From NCBI RefSeq assembly GCF_002127325.2, contig NC_035434.2, forward strand, positions 78,000,711 through 78,064,710: a stretch of DNA of 64,000 bases, written 5' to 3'. Shown piece by piece: positions 46,570-56,607 of the stretch. Origin of the DNA: Helianthus annuus (lineage: Eukaryota > Streptophyta > Magnoliopsida > Asterales > Asteraceae). The first letter of the stretch is position 1. Each line of letters opens with the position of its first letter. The translations under genes and the position numbers were made by a program. Under the pieces are notes generated by a model. It made no database searches, had not been told where the DNA came from, and was given only the letters and a program-made list of their open reading frames with translations.

Positions 46570-46588
46570 TGGCGCCGTTGCCGGGGAC
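46570..46588 (+). promoter_or_regulatory. Athila-type primer-binding site
   Basis: TGGCGCCGTTGCCGGGGAC, a few bases after the LTR end; this form is characteristic of Athila-group elements. Confidence 0.8.
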
Positions 46589-46872
46589 ACAAGGATTTTA
46601 AGAAAGTTAGGAATCAGCGGCCTAATCATATTTTTATTTTTCTTTAATTTTTTAGGATTTTTTTTTAGTTTTTCAGCTTCTGCAGAGCTCAACACGGGGC
46701 CGTGCCCGCTGAACACGCCCCATGCTCAATCATTGGAACTGGCAATCCTGTTTTAAGTCAGACAGTAGGCTGAACACGGGGCCGTGTCCACTCAACACGC
46801 CCCCGTGCCCAAGATTCAGTTGCTGAAAACAGAACCGTTAGATCCCGGCGGTTGGTAATTTCTGACACAAAC

Positions 46873-47514
46873 ATGAGTGATAGTAATTCTTTTTACTTTC
46901 GGCACTCTTATGGTTTGTGGTGTCGAATATGTGGAGGCGAATATGAGGAATTAAAATGTTTTTTTCTCACTTATAGGCCCCACTATATAGACCCACCGAT
47001 TCCTTGTAACCTTAAGAGGGGCGAAAGTAAAAATAAGCACTATTTCTCCCTCGAATGCGCCCAGCCAGATATTCTAGGAGAAATGCTCCTTGACGAGTTA
47101 TTTCAACTAGAAGAACTACTTCTTAATTGGTCAAAAGAACTTAGGAAGGATTTTTTAGATCCATCCCAAGACGATGACCATGAGGAAATGTTGGAACCGC
47201 ATTCCGACAACCTCGTTGCTCCCGAAAATACCTTCTTACCTAGAAAAGACGTGGACGATAGTCGTCCCTGTGCCGATTGTGCCGTGAAGGACTCCCCATC
47301 GACTTCGTTCGATGCATACATAGACCTGAGCGATTCGGCATACACCTTCTTTAACGAGAGCCCGGGAAAGGGTTGGACTTGTCCACCTAGAATGAAAATA
47401 GGAATCACCCTCACCGACAACCTCTTGCGTTCTCGCCTTAGTATAGGACAATTAAGGTATCTTAGGCACTTTGGGGTTGTTCCAACAAGTCAAGAGCCAC
47501 CCGATATAGATTAG
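46873..47514 (+). CDS. ORF1 of the Athila-like element, unknown function
   Basis: 213 codons from the first ATG in frame (46873), intact, ending in TAG. An upstream TTG at 46852 would add seven residues but is not a likely start. The N-terminal part has a C-x2-C-G-G motif (WCRICGGEYEELKC), reminiscent of the Cys-rich motif in Athila/Ogre gag proteins; the middle is acidic and the C-terminal part mixed. It does not contain a recognisable capsid, protease or polymerase. An intact frame in a young element suggests it has been kept. It could be a reduced gag or an accessory protein. Confidence 0.55.
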   Translation: MSDSNSFYFRHSYGLWCRICGGEYEELKCFFLTYRPHYIDPPIPCNLKRGESKNKHYFSLECAQPDILGEMLLDELFQLEELLLNWSKELRKDFLDPSQDDDHEEMLEPHSDNLVAPENTFLPRKDVDDSRPCADCAVKDSPSTSFDAYIDLSDSAYTFFNESPGKGWTCPPRMKIGITLTDNLLRSRLSIGQLRYLRHFGVVPTSQEPPDID

Positions 47515-48158
47515 CTCCTTAGTAAGAGACAAAACTCCATAAAACAGCCTTCCAACACGGGGCCGTGCCCGGTCAACACGCCCCCGTGTTCACTCAGAAG
47601 ATTCTCTGCTGATTCTGTCAGAATAGGGACAAAATGTGTCAGGATTTTCTCTGCACACGGGGCCGTGTCCAGCGGACACGGGGCCGTGTCCAGTGTGCTG
47701 TCGTTTTCTTTAAATGCAGCCTGAATCCTGCTCATTTTTGACCACTTCACCAAGCAGAGATTCCTGGGATCTTCACATATACCATCCTAGGTAAGTGCTA
47801 AAAGAAGGTTCCTAAGGACCATCTTGTCTTTTCCACTTTTGTTCATTTCTCCTTCTTCCAAAAATTTTTCAAACCTTACCTCCATGGAAGCTTGGAAACC
47901 CATGATTCCAACCTTCTATGAAAGGTTTGTAGGAGTTTTTTGCTACGGATTCTTGTCTAAAGTTAGTTCTATAACTTTGTTTTAAATTATTTGAGCTTAA
48001 AACGCAATAAAAGTGTATTAAAATAATTTAAAAACCTGGAATCGTTAGACAAAAATCCTGCAGACAGCTGAACACGGGGCCGTGCTCACTGAGCACGGGG
48101 CCGTGTTCGAGGTACTGTTTTGCAAAAGCTTAGTTATCTTCGGCTTATTTCGCAGAAA
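47515..48158. other. Non-coding spacer between ORF1 and ORF2
   Basis: Holds three of the CACGGGGCCGTG doublets, the last one ending about 50 bases before the ATG of ORF2. No gene is seen. Confidence 0.6.
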
Positions 48159-48587
48159 ATGGCCAGCAGAAACAGCGGAACATCTTCAAGAAATAACCGA
48201 AATGGAAGGAGATCGTCCACGGCGGAGGATTCCCTAGTAAACTACGTTTACGCTTTGAGGGAAGCCATAGACGAAATGACGGGGGTAGAAGAAGCATTGG
48301 TGGACCGTATTAATCATCTGACGGTAGGTTTGGAGGGCTGCCTGCGAGAAGTAAACCTCCTGCACCAAAGGTTAAACCTTCTCGCTTCCCCGCCTTTGGT
48401 TCCGGTGATAACCCAAAGGGCGTGGAATGTAGTACCCGAGGTCATCATTCCAGCCGAATGGCACGCCATGCACCAAGTACCTCAACCAAGGGTGGTGCAA
48501 GGAGTCCCGGTGAGCGTTCCTCCTCGAGACACCGAAGAGAATGAAGCTACCTTCTACCTCCCAAGGGAGATAGAAGAATGGCTTTGA
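48159..48587 (+). CDS. ORF2 of the Athila-like element, unknown function
   Basis: 142 codons from ATG at 48159 (gaaaATGGCC, a strong context), ending in TGA. The N terminus is Ser/Arg/Asn-rich and basic. It is followed by a heptad-like, probably coiled-coil segment of about 55 residues (V-Y-A-L-R-E-A-I-D-E-M to L-L-H-Q-R-L-N-L-L), then a Pro/Val-rich tail. I do not recognise the family. The architecture would suit a nucleic-acid-binding oligomer, such as a small gag-like protein, but that is inference. Confidence 0.5.
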   Translation: MASRNSGTSSRNNRNGRRSSTAEDSLVNYVYALREAIDEMTGVEEALVDRINHLTVGLEGCLREVNLLHQRLNLLASPPLVPVITQRAWNVVPEVIIPAEWHAMHQVPQPRVVQGVPVSVPPRDTEENEATFYLPREIEEWL

Positions 48588-50466
48588 GTAACAACCGAGG
48601 AGCCATCGGCTAGAGAGTGTTACTACATCGGGAAGCTATTCCCGAAATTTTCTTAAATAAGTAGAACCCTTATGATAACCTTATGTATCCCCTAGTTATT
48701 TAGCTAACTTAATGTAATGTCTCTCTATGATTAGTAATGTTATGATGGTTTTTAAGATTGATGGTTGTTTTGAGAATAAAACCCACTCATGGTGGTAATG
48801 GATGAAAAAGGGAACGAGAAAAATGGAACCATGCACGAAGAACAGAGCAACCCGACAAAAATCTCCATTACAGAAGGCTCAACACGGGCCGTGCCCAACC
48901 AACACGGCCCCGTGCTGAGCCCCTGCAGAAAATCACCCAATTCAGGTAACTGGACACGGGCCGTGTTCAGCGGACACGCCCCCGTGTCCAGGCTTCTGTT
49001 TCAATTCTCTAATTTTTGTTACTGGCACTTGACCACGGGGCCGTGCCCGGTCAACACGGGGCCGTGTCCAGGATGCCAGTAACATAAATCTTTGCTTTTT
49101 AACCCACTTTTACACATTCTAATCAACCAAAACATTATTTTTGGACACATTGAGGACAATGTGTAATTTAAGTGTGGGGGGGATGCTAAAACCTTGAAAT
49201 TTTGCAAAATCCTAAACACAAGCCTTACACAAAACTCTATTGGAACCGCTAAACACCCCAAATTTTTTCAAAAAACTTTTTCAATTTTTTTATTTACTTG
49301 TCTTAGTTTAAGTTGGGAATAACAAGTTCTAAAAAGGTTATATTTTTACAAGTTTACAACCGATAGCGTCGTGATAAAAAAAAGAACCAACATAAGAAAA
49401 TTATGAAACGGCATGACAAGCTTAGTTAAAAATTCGATTATATATACTTGGTCACATAAAAACCCATTCCCACAAAAGTGAGTTTTGAGCCTTTATTAAG
49501 CATAAAAATTTACATATTTAGACTAAATGCTCATTTTTCGTTTCTTGTGTGAATAGCCGCTCGGTTCTTACAAATCTAGAACTTGCCACGACGATACATT
49601 CCCGGTCCTTACCAACTTAAACCCAAGTAAGTAAATGATGGAGGCATTAGGACTAACCATTTTTCTTTCAAAACCATTATTTTTCAATTTTTTTTACTAC
49701 CTACCCAAAATCCCCCTAGATAGCCCCTTTGAGCCTAAACCTTTCATTTCATTACCCCAAAACCCTTTTTACCCACCAAAAACTTTTTTTTTATTTTTCA
49801 CCCTTTATTTTAGTAACAAGCTCGCTTTTTCGTAAACTCACCTATTTATGTGACGATCAAAAAAAAAAAAAATGATGATGAAGTCAAAAACAAACAAAAG
49901 CTATAAAAAAGCCTGTTTGGAGAAATACTTCAAAATAAAAAGTCACTAAAAACAAGGTATTTTACGAAAACCGACGCTTTTTACGATTTTCGCCCTTTTT
50001 ACTAACCACTAACCCAACCACCCACCTTTAACCCAAGCCTAACCCTTCACCCCAAAAGTCCTCTTGATATTTACAAAGGTAAAAAAAGTTAAAAAGGAGG
50101 AGGATTGATTGCTTGGCAAGCCTATGGAAGGCGTAAGTTCCATGCCGCTCTCGAGTGATTCACTAAAAATATACACCTTCGGCCGAGTGTTGAGTGATCT
50201 CCCGTGAGGTATGTGAACTTGTATATAAATGGAATTTTAATAAGGCATGCTATGCCCAAATAAGTAATTTATCTTATGAAAAGTTCAAAAAAAATCATAA
50301 CGAATAGGATTGTAAATAAATAAAAATAAAACTTATAAAGACCTTGGATTCCCGACACTCTAGGACAAGCTAAAAAACTTCTCTTCTACCTATTCCATTT
50401 GGGAGTGTAAGCCACATTTAAAGAGTTTTGCTTGAGGACAAGCAAAAGTTCAAGTGTGGGGGTATT
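48588..50466. other. 3' non-coding part of the Athila-like element
   Basis: 1.9 kb without ORFs of note. It contains three word doublets (48880-49072), an internal purine tract AAGTGTGGGGGGG (49170-49182) behind a hairpin (49145-49152/49157-49164), long AT-rich tracts, and the 3' purine tract AAGTGTGGGGG (50452-50462) behind a second hairpin (50426-50434/50439-50447). Both hairpins have the loop AGGA. Confidence 0.75.
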
Positions 50467-52159
50467 TGATGTGTGTAAAATGCAACATATAAATCACATC
50501 AATTAAGGCATAAAACTAACCCTTTTTAAGTACTAATGTTGGAAAAAAGAGTGTTTTTGTCTTCCTTTTGTATTTTCAGGATGAAATGAGCTCAAAATCA
50601 CAAAAGAAGCAAAAAGACAACTAATTCTACCATAAATACAAGAAAAGGAACAAAAGTAGACTGCCCGGACCCTCAACGGCACCTCCCAAGGCAAAGGAGA
50701 AGAAACAGAGTCTGAACACGCCCCGTGTCCAGCGAACACGGGGGCGTGCCCAGGAAGCAGCAGAAAAGACAAACCAGTAGAAGCTTCCATTGCCCACCAC
50801 GGGGCCGTGTCCAGCGGGCACGGGGGCGTGGTGAAAGTACAGCAGGCGCATTAATTGTAATTCGCAATTACAATTAATGAAGAGAGAGAATGTCAGACGG
50901 GCACGGGGCCGTGTCCAGCGGACACGGGGCCGTGTCCAGCCTTCTGTTCAGCCTATAAATAGAGGAGCTTGGCTTCATTTTCTCTCATCCCTTGGCACAC
51001 CACCTCTCTCACACTTCATCCACCACCCACCACCACCATAACACCATCATCCACCACCATCATCCATTGTCCATCGTAGAGTGTGTGAGTCGTCTCGGGA
51101 TCCAAGATTGATCGTAAGAGTTCTTGACAATCAAGGCCATGTTTGCCTAAGTCTCTTACATCACTTGGTGAAGACAAGTGTTTAGTATAATACTTTTTAT
51201 TTTTAATCTTTTGCACTTTTTATTTGGTTTTGTATTAATGACTTTAATAACTAGTTACTTATGTTGAAGGTGATCTTTCCTTATCGTTTGTCCGTGGTGT
51301 CTTGGCATTATTTTACTGTCTATATAAAATAAAAGATTTTCACCATTCATATCTCCACGGTCTATATGGAGGTATGTTGGCTACCTGGTCGGGGGTTAAG
51401 GGAACGGTTTGGTAAGGGTCTTGCCCTTGTTCAGCGTTTAGAGGTCCTGCTTGGGACCTGGGTCAAATTTAGTAGGATCTCCTTCAATACCCATAGGTAT
51501 TGGATGGCGGGGATCCAAACTCTTTGACCCCCTCATAAGTTAACTACTATTAATACTATAACCCGGCTATTTAGGACTGTATCCCTGCTGACTCAGACTA
51601 CTTAGCCGAGGGTAACGTCACCGCCAAAAGCGGGGCCTACCACAATTTGCATTAATAACTTAATTCATTATCTTTCAATAATCCGACCCTTTAGGATTGA
51701 ATCCTTGCTGACTCAAACTACTGGGTTGAGGGTAACGTCGTCTTCAAAAGAGGGGCCTACTACAATAACTAAGATAATCTCTTAAACAAGTGCAAAAGTG
51801 CGAAAATAATCAAAGGTTATACTAATACACGTGTCGGATCCAAGTGATTCATCTTGTCTATCTGTTTTATTTTATTTTTATTTTCAGCATTTAGTTAGTT
51901 TTTATTTTTCTTAGTTTAAAACATTTTTCTAACTTTTTGATTTGATTAGACGTTGAGGATAAACCGGTATTAAAAGCTCTTGTGTCCTTGGACGACCTCG
52001 GTATCTTACCAACACTATACTACGTCCACGATGGGTGCACTTGCCCATATGTGTGTTTAGTGTTAGTAAATATCGTGTTTTATAAATTTAAAACTTGGTT
52101 AAAAGTGTAAAAAGGGGCTTAAATATACATCAAAAATAATATCGCACCGACACACATCA
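50467..52159 (+). repeat. 3' LTR of the Athila-like element
   Basis: 1,693 bp, nearly identical to the 5' LTR, including the three word doublets, the 14-bp inverted repeat (50849-50862/50866-50879) and TATAAATA near 50954. Confidence 0.93.
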
Positions 52160-52163
52160 GTCT

Positions 52164-52973
52164 CAACTCAATTTGAGCATAGCTTATCATCCGCAAACGG
52201 ATGGTCAATCTGAAAGAACAATCCAGACACTGGAGGATATGCTTAGAGCTTGTGTGATCGATTTTGGTGGTAGTTGGGATTCGCATCTTCCATTGATTGA
52301 ATTCTCCTACAACAACAGTTATCACTCCAGCATCAACATGGCTCCTTTCGAGGCTCTCTATGGTCGAAAATGTCGTTCACCAGTCTGCTGGAATGAGATT
52401 GGCGAGGCTCAACTTACTGGACCTGCCCTCATTTTAGAGACAACATATAAGGTTAAGAGAGTTCGTGAGAACCTTCAGATAGCTAGAAGCCGTCAGAAGA
52501 ATTACGCGGACTTAAAACGCAAGCCCTTGGATTTTCAAGTCGGTGATCGTGTATTACTTAAGGTCTCACCTTGGAAAGGTGTGATCAGATTCGGAAAGAA
52601 AGGAAAACTTGCACCTAGATACGTTGGACTATTCAAGATCGTCGAAAGAATCGGCAAGGTAGCCTACAGACTTGAGTTACCTCCTGAACTTGGAAATGTT
52701 CATCCAACTTTTCACGTGTCCAATCTCAAGAGGTGTTTAGCTGATGAGAACCTCCACATACCGCTTGACGAAATTCGTGTGGATAAAACACTGAAATTTG
52801 TTGAGAAACCGGTGGAAATCATGGAACGTGAAGTCAAGTGGCTTAAACGCAAGCGCATTCCTTTGGTCAAGGTTCGGTGGGAAGCTAAACGTGGACCCGA
52901 GTTTACTTGGGAACGCGAAGATCAAATGAAGGCAAAATATCCGCATCTCTTTCCACGAGTCTCCTCTAAATAA
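52164..52973 (+). pseudogene. Tekay-type pol, second part (integrase end and chromodomain)
   Basis: The frame of the interrupted integrase continues here. The third catalytic residue lies in [15 protein letters not shown] (about 52200-52240), followed by the GPY/F-like region and a C-terminal chromodomain ([20 protein letters not shown]), which can target integration to modified histones in chromoviruses. It ends in TAA at 52971-52973. The Athila-like insertion separates the second and third catalytic residues of the enzyme. Confidence 0.9.
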
Positions 52974-53006
52974 ATTTCGGGACGAAATTTCCACAAGTAG
53001 GGGAGA
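52972..53006 (+). promoter_or_regulatory. Pre-PPT hairpin and polypurine tract of the Tekay element
   Basis: AAATTTCG-GGA-CGAAATTT (52972-52990), then AGTAGGGGAGA (52996-53006) abutting the 3' LTR. Confidence 0.85.
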
Positions 53007-53007
53007 C

Positions 53008-56000
53008 TGTAACATTTGTGCTTGTAATCATCACGAACAGTTCTATTATCAATAAAATAATGTTATTTGATCCCAATGTTTGTTTGGTTGTGTTTTACAT
53101 TTTTCATATTTTGACTTTTGTTCAATTTCAAACTCTACATCGCTTTCTGGAGAGTTATACGCTAACTGGTGCTTAAACGTACTCAGTTTAATGCGACAAA
53201 TACTCCGGAACATCAACATATACTCAACATACCTTAAATAACATTTACATAACTTAGAAATAAGTTTTGAAGGCTTTGGTATGGCAAAAACAAGTTAATT
53301 CGCTTACAGGGACTAAACTTGACAAACTGCGAAAGTATGCCAATTTGAACTGTGACGAACATTCCGGAACATGTCCATAAGTTAAACATACCATAAATAT
53401 CCTTTACATAGCTTAGAAATAGGCTTTGAGGTGTTTGGTATGCTAAAACAAACTTTTGGATCATTTAGGGACTAAAAGTGTCAAAAAGTGCACAAGTTTG
53501 CACTTTCGCGCATAACTTACGTTCTGAATACATCCGGACATCCAAAAATTTATGTAAGCATCCTTATATTATTCCTTAGTGTTTGGCATAAGAAAAATCC
53601 ATTCGTCGCGTCATTTGGATCATCTTTCGCGCTTATGCGCATTCCGTCGTAATTAACCGAACATCGCGATCGTACGGCCAAACGAACCAACATCCGACAC
53701 ATTTTTGAGCATGTTTCATGTCCACAATGTTTAGGCATCATTTTAGGGCCTTAAAGTTGGCTTTACAGGCCTTATAAGGGCTAAAAATGGCTTAAATACG
53801 CAACAGGGACCAAAAGTGTAAATTCTGCAAGTGGTGCAGATCAGAAGCCTCAGGCGGCCCGCGTGAGTTTTGCCTGAATGTTGAGGCGGGCCGCGTGAGA
53901 CTGTCAGACAGAATAAATGTTGCATCTAATGCAGTTTGGCCTTTCGATCGATCAAGGGGCAATGCCCTTTCACCCAATCAAGAGCCAAGGGGCATCTTCT
54001 GACTTACCACAACATTGCGACAAGTGTACGCACGAGATCGTGGCACGATATTCGATAAACGATCCTAACGGTTCCACTTTTCCTATAAATACCCCCCCTT
54101 TGTTCCAAAAACCCACACATTCTGATCTTAAGGCTCTAAGTTGGAACCATTGTTTCATACCTGAGCTATTTGATCTAGATTAGCACTCGGGGACCCTCCG
54201 TAAGTCTTCTTTCGCTCTTTTATTCGCTTTTCGAGTCCGAAAGTCAACGTTTTGTTGACTTTCTGCATTGACCAGCTTATGGTCGATGCGAAGTTCATGG
54301 AACTTCATAACGTGAGCGTGATCACGATGGTTATAGCCCGTAGTGACTATACCTACTGATCACCACGTTACCTAGGCTCAGTGATGAGTCGTAGTTTCGG
54401 CCAAAATGCGCATTCTTGCGTATTTTGTAACCAAACTACTCGCGAGCATCAAAGCCGTTTGTTTTGATGCCAAACCTGTTTTCTAAACTTAGTTAAGCAT
54501 GTTCTAACATGCTTAGCTCGTCACTTTTAGTTTAGTGCTTATATAGGGTCGTAAGGTAAGCGATCTAAACCATCGCTTATACTTTCGAACCCGACCCATT
54601 TGGTCGATCATTAGGATCCGACCAAACACCTTAGGTGACCATAGCTATAACCTTCCGAGGTTATACCTAGTGGTCGCGATGTTAGGCGTTCCGAATGCGT
54701 TCTACGCGAACGACGCGTTAGGGTAGCATAAGCTACCTAAACGGGTCGTGATGGGCCGTAAGCACTTAAGTTAAGTTTCATTTTGGTATGTAGGCTTTGT
54801 TAAACCATATTACACAAGTATCCATACTCGTTTGGTTTACGAACCCGCGTACTATCCGATCCTTCCGATTTGGTCCGGTATATTAACATAGCTACCTATT
54901 AGGTGCCGTTTGATATCCCGTGATCTTTAGCATTATCTGGTTATTATACAAGAACTCAAAGCAATCTCAGGTGAGTACATAGAACCCCATCTTTTACTGT
55001 TTTCCAAACTGTTTTGGGGTGAAACACATGTGCCTATCTGTTACTTTCATGCTTTCCATGTTTTCACATCATATGCCTGCTATGTTGTTAGTACATTATA
55101 GTACACGATTTCGTTACATTTCATGCTATGTATGCCCATTGTGTGCGTACTTAGTACATTTGATTTACATTACATTTCTGTTGCATATGTTTACTCAGCA
55201 TATGGACACATTGATTTACATGAACATTTCTGTTGCATATGTTTACTCAGCATATGGACACATTGATTTACATGAACATTTCTGTGGCATATGTTTACTC
55301 AGCATATGGACACATTGATTTACATGAACATTTCTGCTTCGTATGTTTACTTAGCATACTTAGTACAATTGTTTACATCACATGCCTTCATTTTGTTATG
55401 ACATTTGGTTTGTTTAACATGGGACAATACATTCATTAACATTAGCTACGTCGTTCGTTAGTAGGTAGTGGTACCATAGGAATTGACAACTCCCATTCCT
55501 GAAGTCCTGGGTTTGATAGGACTGGAAGGAGTGACCGAATTCGATATACATAACTTAGATGAACCTTTAATTTGTTTAAGGGTTTATCGCCACAGTCTCA
55601 AGGCTTGGATGTATGCATAGTTTACAATACCGCATAAATGTTAATATCAATAGAGCATGAATTTTTCCACAGAACATAACGTTGATTTAAACCACGTTTT
55701 ACTTCAACGACTTGTTTTGTGCATTTTACATATGGTTTAAGTTGATACATTTCGCTTACCATACATGATACATTTTGGGATACACATTACATGATTTACA
55801 TTGAACATAAACACGTTGACATTGACATACACATTTGGTGGTTTACATTGAACATAAACATTTGACATGGTTTACATAATAACACTTGACATTTGGTTTA
55901 TACATGAACAATTTACATGGTGGATTGGTTTGGGTAAATGGTTTGAGTAACGTGCCGTACGTAATATGATACAAACATGGTGGATACGCCGTTGGTAATT

Positions 56001-56602
56001 CCTATATATAAATGCTTGTATAGTATTACATATCGTAGCGTTATCTAAGTCATTTCAGTTTTGACTCATTACATTTTACACAAATAACATATTCTTCGCA
56101 AGACATTATTTTCACAAACAACTTATCTTATTCAACTCATTTTACTTGGTTACTCGTTTAACCTTACACTTATCTATACATATCATCTGATGTTATCGTT
56201 TTTCAAATGGTTTACAAAGCAAGACAAATTACAAGGTTCATGACTGACTGTTATTAAACATTCTTTAAACTCAAGTCATGAATCCCATTTTCACAAAACC
56301 TATGTATCTCACAGGCATTTTTATGCTGACGTACCTTCTTTCACATGTGTTTTCAGGAGCTGTTCCATAGGATGTTGATCACGATACTAGGGCGGACCTG
56401 TGCCTTAGAGACTAAAACTGAAGATAGACTTAGTTAACTATGTTATAAACTCTTTGTTTTCCTGTTTAAGACAATGTACTACCCTTGTTTAATAAATAAA
56501 ATGTAACTTTAATTTCCATGGTTGTATAACAATTAATTCTGTCCACAACACTCCCCGGCGTTTCCGCCGCGGTTGCATGTTATACGCGACCGGGGTGTGA
56601 CA
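53008..56602 (+). repeat. 3' LTR of the Tekay-type element
   Basis: 3,595 bp, the same length as the 5' LTR, with scattered substitutions. GC-rich word copies lie near 53853 and 53885, the TATA box near 54084 and the 52-bp repeats from about 55172. Confidence 0.95.
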
Positions 56603-56607
56603 GCAGG

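Larger units (their letters stand above)
46690..49075 (+). repeat. Paired CACGGGGCCGTG words in the Athila-like interior
   Basis: Eight doublets of ACACGGGGCCGTGYCC or its variant ACACGCCCCCGTG, each pair separated by only a few bases: near 46691, 46773, 47553, 47653, 48070, 48880, 48952 and 49032. With three doublets in each LTR there are 14 in the element. None falls inside either ORF. CACGGGGCCGTG is close to a perfect palindrome. Confidence 0.9.
44872..52159 (+). mobile_element. Athila-like non-autonomous LTR element
   Basis: A 7.3-kb element with LTRs of 1,692 and 1,693 bp that begin TGATGTGTG and end CACACATCA (perfect 9-bp terminal inverted repeats). GTCT at 44868-44871 and 52160-52163 is the target duplication; only four bases match. 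The PBS-like TGGCGCCGTTGCCGGGGAC and the AAGTGTGGGGG polypurine tract are of Athila type. There is no protease, RT or integrase. Two intact ORFs of unknown function occupy the interior. The LTRs differ at about seven sites plus one indel by eye (about 0.4 percent), making it younger than its Tekay host. Confidence 0.92.
36866..56602 (+). mobile_element. Tekay-type chromovirus (Ty3/gypsy), complete but interrupted
   Basis: A 19.7-kb unit including a nested insertion, flanked by GCAGG (36861-36865 and 56603-56607). The LTRs are both 3,595 bp. The PBS matches tRNA-Met. Protein order is gag-PR-RT-RH-INT with a C-terminal chromodomain. By eye the LTRs differ at roughly 1 percent of sites. It is inserted in the RT gene of a Tat element and is itself interrupted in integrase by an Athila-like element at 44872. 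Confidence 0.95.

Noticed and set aside
46690..49075. CACGGGGCCGTG doublets as a CRISPR-like array
   Set aside because: Spacing is irregular, the spacers are not unit-length, and this is a plant retrotransposon.
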